Of a stretch of DNA of 64,000 bases, positions 34,001 through 43,403 are shown in pieces. This DNA is from Roseovarius sp. (lineage in GTDB: Bacteria > Pseudomonadota > Alphaproteobacteria > Rhodobacterales > Rhodobacteraceae). The stretch covers positions 1 through 64,000 of the forward strand of contig NZ_JALUXE010000014.1 of the NCBI RefSeq assembly GCF_027019125.1, in the 5' to 3' direction. Numbering within the stretch: the first letter of the stretch is position 1; the number at the start of each line of letters is the position of its first letter. The translations under genes were made by a program, and so were the position numbers. The notes beneath the pieces were generated by a model. It did no database searches and was not told the origin of the DNA. It was given only the letters and a program-made list of their open reading frames with translations.

Positions 34001-34309
34001 TCACGCGGCATCTTTCCCCTCCGCATCACCGGCGCAACACTCTTCCGTAAGGAAGTCGATCAGCCGTTCGAGGTTCTGGAACTCGGGAATGCAGATGGTC
34101 GTTCGGCTGTGTTTTTCCTGCCGGATGAGTCGCACCTTCGTCATTCGTGCGAGATGATGTGACAGGGTAGACGCCGGGATGCCGAGTTCTTTCTGGATTT
34201 CCCCGACCGATGCGCCCTCATGCCCAGCCCTCACCAGGAAGCGGAAGACCGCCAATCGATGCGTGTTGCCGAGCTCGGTCAGGCTGTCTGCGGCTTGTTC
34301 GTGATCCAT
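34001..34309 (-). CDS. arsR: ArsR family metal-responsive repressor
   Basis: The 102-residue protein is a winged HTH of the ArsR/SmtB family: LGNTHRLAVFRFLVRAGHEGASVGEIQKELGIPASTLSHHLARM. A CC pair near the C-terminus (EECCAGDAEG) could bind metalloid. The start at 34309 is preferred to 34321, since the upstream ATGGAGGACGGT provides its ribosome binding site. It is divergent from arsP, with TCTAGA sites between. About 250 bases separate it from arsO, with no gene seen. Confidence 0.85.
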   Translation of the reverse strand: MDHEQAADSLTELGNTHRLAVFRFLVRAGHEGASVGEIQKELGIPASTLSHHLARMTKVRLIRQEKHSRTTICIPEFQNLERLIDFLTEECCAGDAEGKDAA

Positions 34310-34333
34310 ACCGTCCTCCATTAATTCGAGACC

Positions 34334-34399
34334 TCTAGAAATATGGTTGACCCGAGCGCGATAAGCAACTAGATCAGTGGAAATTTCGACATATCTAGA
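34334..34399. promoter_or_regulatory. Divergent arsR-arsP control region
   Basis: TCTAGA occurs at 34334-34339 and 34394-34399. Each lies in the context CATAT(T)TCTAGA reading toward its own gene, so each promoter carries one site, 60 bases apart. ArsR proteins bind dyads at their promoters and leave on metalloid binding. The sites are candidates only. Confidence 0.5.
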
Positions 34400-34413
34400 A
34401 GGATGGTTTCATA

Positions 34414-35454
34414 ATGTCACCCCAACTGCAAGACACCCTCGGCATGTTCGTCTTTCTCGCTGTCGAACTCTCGGTTCTGTTCATCGGGATCAGTGCACTG
34501 GTTGGCGTTCTCCAGCGTCATATTCCCCCGGCCAAAGTGGAAGCGTTGCTCAGCTCCACCGGTACTCGCGGCTATCTCCTCGCCGCAGGTCTTGGGGCAA
34601 TCACGCCCTTCTGCAGTTGTTCGACCATTCCGATGCTGAAGGTTTTGATCCGAGCGCGCGCCGGGTTCGGTCCGATGATGGTGTTTCTCTTCTCCTCCCC
34701 GCTCCTGAACCCGGTTGTTGTCGTTTTGCTGGCGGCCACGTTCGGACTGACTCTCACATCCACCTACGTGATTGCCGCCCTTGCAGTATCGCTGGGTGCC
34801 GGATGGCTGATGCATGCGTTCGGTTTCGAGCGGTATATCCGTCGCACAGCAACGAAAGAGACCGGCGGATGTGGCTCGTCGCAAAGCCAGTGTGGTGCTG
34901 CACCGGCCGTACCGGATTGCGGAAGTCCGAAAACCGATAGCTGCGGCTCTCGGTCGGAAAGCGCCTGCGGCGACACCGCAATCAAGATCACTCCTGCGTC
35001 CGGCAGCTGCTGTGACAGCCAGTCTTCCGTCCGAACGAAGGAGACGGGAAAATACAGCGGTGTGTGGCGGGATGCATGGATCGACTTCGTCGACGTGTTA
35101 CCCTATCTGCTCGTCGGCATTGCGCTCGGCAGCTTGATCTACGGATTCATGCCGACCGCTCTGCTTGAGCAGTATGCCGGTCCGGACAATCCGTTCGCTA
35201 TTCCTGTTGCCGCCGTCATTGGCGTGCCGCTGTATATCCGCGCAGAGGCGGTCATACCGCTCGCCGGGGCTCTTATGGCGAAAGGAGTGGGCGCAGGGAC
35301 CGTCCTTGCACTGATCATCGGAAGCGCCGGGGCCAGTTTGACCGAACTCATCCTGCTGCGCTCCCTCTTCACGATGAAGCTTCTCGTGGCATTCGTCGGG
35401 GTCATCTTCGCCATGGCGATGATCGCAGGCTACGCGACCTACCTGTTTTTCTGA
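34414..35454 (+). CDS. arsP: ArsP-like permease (COG0701)
   Basis: The 346-residue membrane protein has about 8-10 helices in two halves. The hallmark ITPFCSCSTIPMLKVLI lies near residue 65. The second half repeats the fold (VAAVIGVPLYIRAEAVIPLAGALMAKGVGAG). A central soluble loop (about 145-215) is rich in cysteine, including GGCGSSQSQCG and SGSCCDS. ArsP exports trivalent organoarsenicals using the CxC cysteines. It is divergent from arsR. Confidence 0.8.
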   Translation: MSPQLQDTLGMFVFLAVELSVLFIGISALVGVLQRHIPPAKVEALLSSTGTRGYLLAAGLGAITPFCSCSTIPMLKVLIRARAGFGPMMVFLFSSPLLNPVVVVLLAATFGLTLTSTYVIAALAVSLGAGWLMHAFGFERYIRRTATKETGGCGSSQSQCGAAPAVPDCGSPKTDSCGSRSESACGDTAIKITPASGSCCDSQSSVRTKETGKYSGVWRDAWIDFVDVLPYLLVGIALGSLIYGFMPTALLEQYAGPDNPFAIPVAAVIGVPLYIRAEAVIPLAGALMAKGVGAGTVLALIIGSAGASLTELILLRSLFTMKLLVAFVGVIFAMAMIAGYATYLFF

Positions 35455-35500
35455 CTTAGATCAGAGATGATTAAGTCCTCAAACCACTTGGATACCTTTC

Positions 35501-35541
35501 GCAGTCTTGGCCTTTTCTCTCCCGGCCAAGGCCAAGACTGC
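35501..35541. repeat. Perfect 14-base inverted repeat after arsP
   Basis: GCAGTCTTGGCCTT (35501-35514) and AAGGCCAAGACTGC (35528-35541) flank a 13-base loop between arsP and the LysR gene. There is no T tract, so it is a weak terminator at best. It may bind the LysR regulator or mark the right edge of the arsenic cargo. Confidence 0.6.
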
Positions 35542-35615
35542 CGCCGGATGACAGGGGGCAGTTAGCGATGCGACGGAGACGGCGTTTGACGCTGACTTTA
35601 GATAGTCGATCGGGT

Positions 35616-36575
35616 ATGCCTTCCCGGCTGGGATCACGCATTCCCCTTGTGTCGCTCATCCACACACTCGCCGTTGCCGAATATCTGAACTTCCGTCACG
35701 CTGCTAACGCGCTGGGTGTCAGCGTTTCGACTGTCAGCACCCGTGTGAAAACCTTAGAGGAAGACCTAGGCATCCTTCTGTTCGAGCGTCACGCACGCGG
35801 CGTCCGGCTAACCGATGCAGGTCATCGCTTTATCGAGCAAGTATCAGCGGGCGTCGATCAACTCGACCATGCGGTGAAGACCGCCGGCTTGGCCGCCTCG
35901 GGCGAGTGCGGTCGCCTGCGTCTCGGCATCCACGCCCTTATCCCGCGCAGCTTCCTCGCGGAACTCATCGCACAATATCGGGAGACCCATCCGGGCATCG
36001 CAGTCGAGATCACCGAAAGCACGGCCCGCGATGCGGTGATCCAGCTTCGCTCCGACCTTCTGGACCTGGCGTTCGTCGCCGGCCCGGCCGAGTTGCCCGA
36101 TTTCCATTCCCGGCGCATTTGGACCGAGCCGCTGGTGGCGGTGCTGCCGGAACGGCATCCGCTCGCTGGGCAGTCGACCGTCACATGGCCTGATCTGGCG
36201 GGAGAGACCTTTCTCGTGCGCTATGACAGCACCGGCCCGCAGGTCCACGACCATATCATCCTGCGCCTCGCCGGGCGCTTGCCGCCGCCCTCGATTCAGC
36301 GCTTCGGTGTGGGGCGCGGCACGCTGCTGTCCATGGTCGAGCAGGGTTTCGGCATCACCATCGTCGGGGCCGCCACCGCGTTGCTGCCGACGACCGGCCT
36401 CGTCTTCCTGCCGTTCGCCGACGAGCCGGAGCCGGTTTCGTTCTCGGCCATCTGGTCGCCGTTCAACCAAAGCCCGGCCATCCGCAACATGCTGGTCCTC
36501 GCGGGCAAGCTGGGACGCATCTGCGATTCGGCTCCGGGTGGCATCCAGAATGAGCCGCGCGAGCGCCCGCAATGA
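35616..36575 (+). CDS. LysR family regulator next to traG
   Basis: The 319-residue protein has an N-terminal winged HTH (LIHTLAVAEYLNFRHAANALGVSVSTVSTRVKTLEEDLGILLFERH) and a periplasmic-binding-like effector domain from about residue 95. The start at 35616 gives the normal distance to the HTH; a frame extends to 35568. It ends 7 bases before the first copy of a 20-base box that recurs before trbB, so it may control the transfer genes. In this ICE type a LysR gene upstream of traG is conserved. Confidence 0.8.
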   Translation: MPSRLGSRIPLVSLIHTLAVAEYLNFRHAANALGVSVSTVSTRVKTLEEDLGILLFERHARGVRLTDAGHRFIEQVSAGVDQLDHAVKTAGLAASGECGRLRLGIHALIPRSFLAELIAQYRETHPGIAVEITESTARDAVIQLRSDLLDLAFVAGPAELPDFHSRRIWTEPLVAVLPERHPLAGQSTVTWPDLAGETFLVRYDSTGPQVHDHIILRLAGRLPPPSIQRFGVGRGTLLSMVEQGFGITIVGAATALLPTTGLVFLPFADEPEPVSFSAIWSPFNQSPAIRNMLVLAGKLGRICDSAPGGIQNEPRERPQ

Positions 36576-36581
36576 CGTGAC

Positions 36582-36601
36582 CCGTCCTATTTGCCGCCGA
36601 T
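36582..36601 (+). promoter_or_regulatory. 20-base box upstream of traG (copy 1)
   Basis: CCGTCCTATTTGCCGCCGAT is identical to 39161-39180. It lies 98 bases before the traG start and directly after the LysR gene. It is a candidate regulator binding site or promoter part shared by the two transfer operons. Confidence 0.6.
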
Positions 36602-36698
36602 AGTATCCGGCAGCCCTCCCGTATCCGTTTTCCTGTTGCCTGTAGTGGATTTGCCTATTCTCTGATCGGCTCCGTCTCTTTGTCCGACTGGAGCCCGT

Positions 36699-38678
36699 AT
36701 GCGCGGAGGCCGAATCCTTTGGGGTCAGATTGCTATCGTCTTCACCATCGTTCTGGTGATGACCTGGGCGGCGACGCAATGGGTCGCCTTTCGCCTCGGC
36801 TTCCAGCCGCAGCTTGGAGCACCGTGGTTCGAGCTGGCGGGTCTGCCGGTCTATTACCCGCCAGCCTTCTTCTGGTGGTGGTTTTCCTTCGACGCCTATG
36901 CGCCCGCGATCTTCGTCGAAGGTGCGATCATCGCCGCGTCCGGCGGCTTCATTGCCATCGCCGCCGCCATCTTTATGTCGATCATCCGCGCGCGGGAGGC
37001 GAAGAACGTCGCCACCTACGGATCAGCGCGATGGGCGGAGGACAAGGAAATCCGCGCGGCCGGATTGCTCGGCCCCGATGGCGTCCTGCTCGGCCGCTAC
37101 GAACGCGACTATCTGCGCCACGACGGTCCCGAGCATGTCCTTTGCTTCGCCCCGACGCGCAGCGGCAAGGGCGTCGGCCTCGTGGTGCCCACGCTCCTGA
37201 CCTGGCCGGGAAGCTGCATCGTCCACGACATAAAGGGGGAGAACTGGACGCTGACAGCCGGCTTTCGCGCAAAGCACGGCCGCGTCCTGCTGTTCGATCC
37301 GACCAACGCGAAGTCGTCGGCCTACAATCCGTTGCTGGAGGTGCGACAGGGCGAGTGGGAAGTCAGGGACGTGCAGAATATCGCGGATATTCTGGTCGAT
37401 CCCGAAGGCAGCCTCGACAAAAGAAACCATTGGGAAAAGACCTCCCATTCCCTGCTTGTCGGCGCGATCCTGCATGTTCTCTATGCCGAGAAGGACAAGA
37501 CGTTGGCGGGCGTCGCCAGCTTCCTGTCCGATCCGCGCCGCCCGGTCGAGGCGACCTTGCGCGCGATGATGGACACGCCGCATCTTGGGCCGAGCGGCGT
37601 TCATCCCGTCATCGCATCGTCGGCGCGGGAGCTGTTGAACAAATCCGAGAACGAACGGTCGGGCGTGCTCTCCACCGCCATGTCGTTTCTCGGCCTCTAC
37701 CGCGATCCCGTGGTGGCGCGTGTGACGGCGCGCTGCGACTGGCGCATTGCCGATCTGGTCGAAAGCAAGGAGCCGGTCAGCCTCTACCTCGTTGTGCCGC
37801 CATCCGACATCAACCGCACCAAACCGCTCATCCGCCTGATCCTCAACCAGATCGGCCGCCGGCTGACCGAGGACTTGAACACCTCCGGCAAGCGCCACCG
37901 CCTGCTGTTGATGCTGGACGAGTTTCCGGCGCTCGGCCGGCTCGACTTCTTTGAGAGCGCCCTGGCGTTCATGGCCGGCTACGGCCTCAAATCCTTCCTG
38001 ATCGCGCAGAGCCTCAACCAGATCGAGCGCGCCTACGGCCAGAACAATTCGATCCTCGACAACTGCCATGTCCGCGTCAGCTTCGCCACCAATGACGAAC
38101 GGACGGCCAAGCGGGTGAGCGACGCTCTCGGCACCGCGACCGAGTTGCGCGATTCCACCAACTATGCCGGCCATCGCCTCGCGCCCTGGCTCGGGCATCT
38201 CATGGTGTCCCGGCAGGAGACGGCTCGGCCATTGATGACGCCGGGCGAGATCATGCAGCTTCCGCCCACCGATGAAATCGTCATGGTCGCGGGCACGCCG
38301 CCGATCCGCGCCACCAAGGCGCGCTACTTCGAGGATTCGCGGTTCACTGAACGCCTCCTGACCCCACCCGATCCGGCGGCCGGTCCCGCCACGAACCCGT
38401 CATCCGATGATTGGTCGAGCCGGTTGGTCGCGCAGAAGGGCGATGCCCAGTCCATGGCTAGCGGAACGGAAGGCGATCCGGCCAATGCCGGCATCCGCCG
38501 TGAACCGGAATTGCCCGAGCATGAGGAAATCGTTCCGCCGCCGTCTCCGGCGCGGGAGTTCGACATCCTTGACGACGAACCGGACCTGGACGCGGCCAAA
38601 GCCCGCGCCCTGCGTCAGCGCATGCGCGCGGTCGCCCGGCAGGCGTCGATGAACCCCGATGACGGGATCGAGCTTTGA
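36699..38678 (+). CDS. traG: TraG/VirD4 type IV coupling protein
   Basis: The 659-residue protein has two N-terminal membrane helices (about 8-30 and 68-92). Walker A APTRSGKGVGLVVPTLL is near residue 150, Walker B LLMLDEFPALGRLDFFE near 405, and SFLIAQSLNQIERAYG follows. Coupling proteins bind the relaxase-DNA complex and feed it to the Trb channel using ATP. The C-terminal 100 residues are variable and acidic, as usual. Confidence 0.92.
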   Translation: MRGGRILWGQIAIVFTIVLVMTWAATQWVAFRLGFQPQLGAPWFELAGLPVYYPPAFFWWWFSFDAYAPAIFVEGAIIAASGGFIAIAAAIFMSIIRAREAKNVATYGSARWAEDKEIRAAGLLGPDGVLLGRYERDYLRHDGPEHVLCFAPTRSGKGVGLVVPTLLTWPGSCIVHDIKGENWTLTAGFRAKHGRVLLFDPTNAKSSAYNPLLEVRQGEWEVRDVQNIADILVDPEGSLDKRNHWEKTSHSLLVGAILHVLYAEKDKTLAGVASFLSDPRRPVEATLRAMMDTPHLGPSGVHPVIASSARELLNKSENERSGVLSTAMSFLGLYRDPVVARVTARCDWRIADLVESKEPVSLYLVVPPSDINRTKPLIRLILNQIGRRLTEDLNTSGKRHRLLLMLDEFPALGRLDFFESALAFMAGYGLKSFLIAQSLNQIERAYGQNNSILDNCHVRVSFATNDERTAKRVSDALGTATELRDSTNYAGHRLAPWLGHLMVSRQETARPLMTPGEIMQLPPTDEIVMVAGTPPIRATKARYFEDSRFTERLLTPPDPAAGPATNPSSDDWSSRLVAQKGDAQSMASGTEGDPANAGIRREPELPEHEEIVPPPSPAREFDILDDEPDLDAAKARALRQRMRAVARQASMNPDDGIEL

Positions 38679-38689
38679 GGAACCCTCCC

Positions 38690-39151
38690 ATGGCCACACG
38701 AACCCGCATGAACGTCTATTTCGATCCCGAATTGCTGCAACAGGTCGAGATGCTGGCGCTGCGCCGCAATGTCTCCAAATCCGCCATCGTGGAGGCGTCC
38801 GTCGCTTCCTTCCTGTCCGGCGACGCAGCGGATCGGCTGGAGGCGGCCATGACGCGCCGCCTGGACAGGCTCGGCCGACAGATGGACGGGCTCGACGAAG
38901 ATCTCGCCGTGCTCGGCGAGACGCTTTCGCTGTTCGTCCAGTTCTGGTTGACGATCACGCCGCCGATCTCCGACACCGGGCAATCGTCCGCCCGCGCGAA
39001 AGGCGTGGAACGGTTCGAGGGCTTCATTCAGACCCTCGGCAAGCGCCTCGCCACCGGAGACAGGTTCCTCAAGGAGCTGTCGCGCGATGTCGATTCGCTT
39101 GGGGACAGTCCCGCGCAGCGGCCGTCCGACCCCGATAGCGACCGACCCTGA
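38690..39151 (+). CDS. CopG-type ribbon-helix-helix protein of the transfer region
   Basis: The 153-residue protein starts RTRMNVYFDPELLQQVEMLALRRNVSKSAIVEASVASFL, a ribbon-helix-helix. A helical tail follows, with one hydrophobic stretch near 80-92. Genes of this kind sit between traG and trbB in many ICEs and may regulate them or assist at oriT. The start at 38690 follows AGGA. Confidence 0.75.
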   Translation: MATRTRMNVYFDPELLQQVEMLALRRNVSKSAIVEASVASFLSGDAADRLEAAMTRRLDRLGRQMDGLDEDLAVLGETLSLFVQFWLTITPPISDTGQSSARAKGVERFEGFIQTLGKRLATGDRFLKELSRDVDSLGDSPAQRPSDPDSDRP

Positions 39152-39160
39152 ATTTTCAAA

Positions 39161-39180
39161 CCGTCCTATTTGCCGCCGAT
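39161..39180 (+). promoter_or_regulatory. 20-base box upstream of trbB (copy 2)
   Basis: This is identical to 36582-36601 and lies 118 bases before the trbB start, directly after the CopG gene. The 120 bases between box and trbB hold an AT-rich patch near 39205-39245 suited to a promoter. Confidence 0.6.
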
Positions 39181-39297
39181 CACCGCCGGTGGCCGCACGC
39201 GCGTAAATAGTTGTTGAGTCGGCCAAAAATCAGGTTCTTTTAATCGACCCCGATGCGGGGACCGACTGTCGTGCGCCCCGTCGAAAGCGGGGCCGAC

Positions 39298-40293
39298 ATG
39301 ACTGCCACACATCACAGACCGGAGGCGATCCAGCGCGGCGCGCGGATGCTGCGCACGGCGCTCGGCCCGGCCATTGCCCGGTTTCTGGAAGACCCGGCCG
39401 TGGTCGAGGTCATGCTGAACCCGGATGGCCGCATCTGGATCGACCGGCTGTCCGAAGGATTGGCGGATACGGGCGAAACGATGCCGCCGGCCGATGGCGA
39501 GCGCATCGTGCGCCTGGTCGCACACCATGTCGGCGTCGAGGTTCATGCCCGCAGTCCCCGCGTTTCGGCCGAGCTTCCCGAGAGCGGCGAACGCTTTGAA
39601 GGCTTGCTTCCCCCGGTGGTTTCCTCGCCGGCCTTCGCCATCCGCAAGCCCGCCGTCGCGGTGTTCACGCTCGACGACTATGTGTCCGCCGGCATCATGT
39701 CCGCCGATCAGGCGGAAACGCTACGCGCGGCCGTCGCATCCCGCGCCAACATCCTCGTGGCGGGCGGCACCAGCACCGGCAAGACCACACTGACCAACGC
39801 GCTTCTGGCCGAAGTCGCCAAGGGCGCGGATCGTGTCGTCATCATCGAGGACACTCGCGAGCTGCAATGCGCCGCGCCCAACCTTGTCGCTATGCGGACG
39901 AAAGACGGCGTGGCGACGCTTTCCGATCTGGTCCGTTCCTCGCTGCGCCTGCGCCCCGACCGCATCCCCATCGGCGAGGTGCGCGGATCGGAAGCCCTCG
40001 ATCTGCTCAAAGCATGGGGCACGGGCCACCCGGGCGGGATTGGCACCATCCACGCAGGCACCGGCATTGGCGCGCTGCGCCGGCTTGAACAGCTCATTCA
40101 AGAGGCTGTCGTCACCGTCCCGCGCGCCCTGATCGCGGAAACCATTGACCTTGTTGCCGTCCTTTCCGGGCGCGGTTCCGCGCGCCGGCTGGCCGAACTC
40201 GCCCGCGTCGAAGGGCTGGGGCCGGACGGCGACTACCGCATCACGCATCTCAGCCCCTTGGCAACCCCCACCAGAACTGGAGACCCCGAATGA
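39298..40293 (+). CDS. trbB: TrbB, transfer ATPase (VirB11 family)
   Basis: The 331-residue protein has Walker [20 protein letters not shown] near 155. Asp and His boxes follow ([47 protein letters not shown]). It forms a hexameric ring at the inner face of the type IV secretion system. The start at 39298 matches the family. It overlaps trbC by 4 bases and begins the trb operon. Confidence 0.92.
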   Translation: MTATHHRPEAIQRGARMLRTALGPAIARFLEDPAVVEVMLNPDGRIWIDRLSEGLADTGETMPPADGERIVRLVAHHVGVEVHARSPRVSAELPESGERFEGLLPPVVSSPAFAIRKPAVAVFTLDDYVSAGIMSADQAETLRAAVASRANILVAGGTSTGKTTLTNALLAEVAKGADRVVIIEDTRELQCAAPNLVAMRTKDGVATLSDLVRSSLRLRPDRIPIGEVRGSEALDLLKAWGTGHPGGIGTIHAGTGIGALRRLEQLIQEAVVTVPRALIAETIDLVAVLSGRGSARRLAELARVEGLGPDGDYRITHLSPLATPTRTGDPE

Positions 40294-40622
40294 TCCGTCA
40301 TACCATGCGCATCCGCCGCCACGTCGCCACGGCCGCGACCTTCACCTATGTCGGCCTCTTCATGGCTCCGGCCGCCCATGCCTCGGGATCGTCGATGCCG
40401 TGGGAAGCGCCGCTCCAATCCATCCTCGAATCCATCGAGGGGCCGGTCGCCAAGATCATCGCCGTCATCATCATCATCGTGACCGGCCTGACGCTGGCCT
40501 TCGGCGACACCAGCGGCGGTTTCCGTCGCCTGATCCAGATCGTGTTCGGCCTGTCCATCGCGTTCGCCGCATCGAGCTTCTTCCTGTCGTTCTTCTCGTT
40601 CGGCGGCGGGGCGCTCGTCTGA
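40290..40622 (+). CDS. trbC: TrbC, pilin of the conjugative pilus
   Basis: The 110-residue protein has a signal peptide (cleavage likely after AAPAAHA or similar) and two hydrophobic helices, the TrbC/VirB2 layout. TraF at 27712 probably processes it. Coupled to trbB and trbD by overlaps. Confidence 0.88.
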   Translation: MIRHTMRIRRHVATAATFTYVGLFMAPAAHASGSSMPWEAPLQSILESIEGPVAKIIAVIIIIVTGLTLAFGDTSGGFRRLIQIVFGLSIAFAASSFFLSFFSFGGGALV

Positions 40623-40903
40623 TGGCGGGCGGTCTCGAACAACTGGACGCGGTGCCGGGATTCTCGATCCCGGTCCACCGGGCGTTGACCGAGCATATCC
40701 TGCTCGGCGGCGCTCCGAGAAGCATCGCCATCATGAACGGGACGCTTGCCGGGGCCGTGGGTCTCGGCCTGCGCCTCTGGCTGGTCGGCATCGCCATATG
40801 GGCCATCGGGCATTTCGCGGCGGTATGGGCGGCGAAGCGCGATCCCCAATTCGTCGAAGTCGGGCGGCGGCATCTGCGCATCCCGGCTTTTCTGGCGGTC
40901 TGA
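40622..40903 (+). CDS. trbD: TrbD, inner membrane component (VirB3 family)
   Basis: The 93-residue protein has FSIPVHRALTEHILLGGAPRSIAIMNGTLAGAVGLGL and a second hydrophobic stretch, typical of TrbD/VirB3. The stop of trbC and the start share a base (TGATG). It assists the TrbE ATPase at the membrane. Confidence 0.88.
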   Translation: MAGGLEQLDAVPGFSIPVHRALTEHILLGGAPRSIAIMNGTLAGAVGLGLRLWLVGIAIWAIGHFAAVWAAKRDPQFVEVGRRHLRIPAFLAV

Positions 40904-40916
40904 GGGGAGCCCATCC

Positions 40917-43403
40917 ATGATGAACCTTGCCGAATACCGCCGCACCGCCGCGCGCCTCGCCGACTATCTGCCCTGGGCGGCGCTGGTCGGTCAGGGTGTC
41001 GTGCTCAACAAAGACGGATCGTTCCAGCGCACCGCGAAGTTTCGCGGTCCCGATCTGGATTCCGCCGTCGCCGCCGAGCTAGTCGCCGTCGCCGGTCGCA
41101 TCAACAACGCCGTGCGCCGTCTCGGCTCCGGCTGGAGCATCTTCGTTGAGGCGCAGCGCAGCGAGGCCGCGACCTATCCCGACAGCGCCTTTCCCGACGC
41201 CGCCTCGGCGCTGGTCGATGCAGAGCGCAAAGCGGGTTTCGAAGAAGCCGGCACGCATTTCGTGTCCGGCTATTTCCTGACCTTCCTCTGGCTGCCCCCG
41301 GCCGAGGAAGCCGCCCGCGCGGAAAGCTGGCTCTACGAGGGTCGCGAGCAATCCGGCGTGAACCCGTGGGAGGTCCTGCGCGCCTTCATCGATCGCACCG
41401 ATCGCGTGCTGGCGCTGCTCGACGGATTCATGCCGGAGTGCCGCTGGCTCGATGACGGGGAGACGCTGACCTACCTCCATTCGACCATATCGACCAATCG
41501 CCACCGTGTGCGCGTGCCCGAGGTGCCCATGCACCTCGACGCGCTGCTGGCCGATCAGCCCTTGACGGGCGGGCTGGAGCCGCGCCTTGGCGACGCGCAT
41601 CTGCGCGTCCTGACCATCGTAGGTTTCCCGACCGCGACGACGCCTGGCCTGCTCGACGAGATGAACCGGCTGCCGTTCCCCTACAGGTGGAGCACGCGCG
41701 CGATCCTGCTGGACAAAGTGGACGCCACAAAGCTCCTGACCCGCATCCGCCGCCAATGGTTCGCCAAGCGCAAGAGCGTCGCCGCGATTCTGAAAGAGGT
41801 GATGACCAACGAGGCGTCCGCCCTTGTGGACACTGACGCCGCGAACAAGGCGCTCGACGCCGACATGGCGTTGCAGGAGCTTGGGGCGGACGTGGCGGGC
41901 ATGGCCTACGTCACAGCGACCGTCACCGTATGGGATGCCGACCCGCGCCTTGCCGACGAGAAGCTGCGCCTGGTCGAGAAGATCGTTCAGGGCCGCGACT
42001 TCACCGCCATGCCCGAGAGCGTCAACGCGGTTGACGCATGGCTCGGCAGCCTGCCCGGACACGCCTACGCGAATGTCAGGCAATCGCCCATCAGCACTTT
42101 GAATCTCGCCCACATGATCCCGCTTTCGGCGGTGTGGGCGGGGCCGGAACGGGACGAGCATTTCGGTGCGCCCCCTTTGCTCTTTGGAAAGACCGAAGGC
42201 TCAACCCCGTTCCGGTTGTCTTTGCATGTCGGCGACGTAGGGCACACCCTTGTCGTCGGCCCCACGGGCGCGGGCAAGAGCGTGCTGCTCGCCCTCATGG
42301 CGCTCCAGTTCCGCCGCTACGAGGCCAGCCAAGTCTTCGCCTTCGACTTCGGCGGCAGCATCCGCGCCGCGTCGCTCGCCATGGGCGGCGACTGGCATGA
42401 CCTTGGCGGCGGGCTGACAGAAGGGGCCGAGGCGTCCGTCTCGCTCCAGCCGCTGGCCCGCATCCACGACACCTATGAACGCGCATGGGCGGCGGACTGG
42501 ATTGCCACCATCCTCATGCGCGAAGGCATCGCCATCACGCCCGAGGTCAAAGAGTATCTTTGGACGGCGCTGACTTCGCTCGCCTCCGCGCCGGTCGAAG
42601 AACGCACGATCACCGGCCTTGCGGTGCTGTTGCAATCCAACGATCTGAAACAGGCGCTCCGGCCGTTCTGCGTCGGCGGTGCCTATGGCCGGTTGCTCGA
42701 CGCCGAGACAGAGCATTTGGGATCGGCGGACGTGCAGGCGTTCGAGATCGAAGGGCTGGTCGGCACCGGCGCGGCCCCGGCCGTTCTGTCCTACCTGTTC
42801 CATCGCATCGGCGACCGGCTCGACGGCCGCCCCACGCTGCTCATCATCGATGAAGGCTGGCTTGCGCTCGACGACGAGGGATTCGCCGGCCAGCTCCGCG
42901 AATGGCTGAAGACGCTGCGCAAGAAGAACGCCAGCGTCATCTTCGCCACGCAAAGCCTGTCCGACATCGACGGCAGCAACATCGCGCCCGCTATCATCGA
43001 GAGCTGCCCGACGCGGCTCCTGCTGCCGAACGAGCGCGCCATCGAGCCGCAGATCGCGGCCATCTATCGCCGCTTCGGCCTCAATGACAGGCAGATCGAA
43101 ATCCTCGCAAGGGCCACGCCCAAGCGGGATTATTACTGCCAAAGCCGCAGGGGCAACCGCCTGTTCGAGCTGGGCCTGTCCGAAGTCGGCCTCGCCCTCT
43201 GCGCCGCATCCGCCAAATCCGACCAGACCCTCATTGCGCAGATCGTTGCGGAGCACGGCCGCGATGGTTTCCTCGCCGCATGGCTGCGCGAGCGCGGCGT
43301 CGAGTGGGCGGTCGAGCTGATCCCCAACCTCACCAATCTTGCCGACCGGCCGGAATCCGCCGCGCCGGCCCGACTCGATACCCCACAGGAGATTCTTCCA
43401 TGA
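40917..43403 (+). CDS. trbE: TrbE, transfer ATPase (VirB4 family)
   Basis: The 828-residue protein starts MMNLAEYRRTAARLADYLPWAALV. Walker A VVGPTGAGKSVLLALMALQF lies near 450, Walker B LLIIDEGWLALDDEGF near 650, and VIFATQSLSDIDGSN follows. It is the largest energy component of the channel. It overlaps trbJ by 4 bases. Confidence 0.93.
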   Translation: MMNLAEYRRTAARLADYLPWAALVGQGVVLNKDGSFQRTAKFRGPDLDSAVAAELVAVAGRINNAVRRLGSGWSIFVEAQRSEAATYPDSAFPDAASALVDAERKAGFEEAGTHFVSGYFLTFLWLPPAEEAARAESWLYEGREQSGVNPWEVLRAFIDRTDRVLALLDGFMPECRWLDDGETLTYLHSTISTNRHRVRVPEVPMHLDALLADQPLTGGLEPRLGDAHLRVLTIVGFPTATTPGLLDEMNRLPFPYRWSTRAILLDKVDATKLLTRIRRQWFAKRKSVAAILKEVMTNEASALVDTDAANKALDADMALQELGADVAGMAYVTATVTVWDADPRLADEKLRLVEKIVQGRDFTAMPESVNAVDAWLGSLPGHAYANVRQSPISTLNLAHMIPLSAVWAGPERDEHFGAPPLLFGKTEGSTPFRLSLHVGDVGHTLVVGPTGAGKSVLLALMALQFRRYEASQVFAFDFGGSIRAASLAMGGDWHDLGGGLTEGAEASVSLQPLARIHDTYERAWAADWIATILMREGIAITPEVKEYLWTALTSLASAPVEERTITGLAVLLQSNDLKQALRPFCVGGAYGRLLDAETEHLGSADVQAFEIEGLVGTGAAPAVLSYLFHRIGDRLDGRPTLLIIDEGWLALDDEGFAGQLREWLKTLRKKNASVIFATQSLSDIDGSNIAPAIIESCPTRLLLPNERAIEPQIAAIYRRFGLNDRQIEILARATPKRDYYCQSRRGNRLFELGLSEVGLALCAASAKSDQTLIAQIVAEHGRDGFLAAWLRERGVEWAVELIPNLTNLADRPESAAPARLDTPQEILP

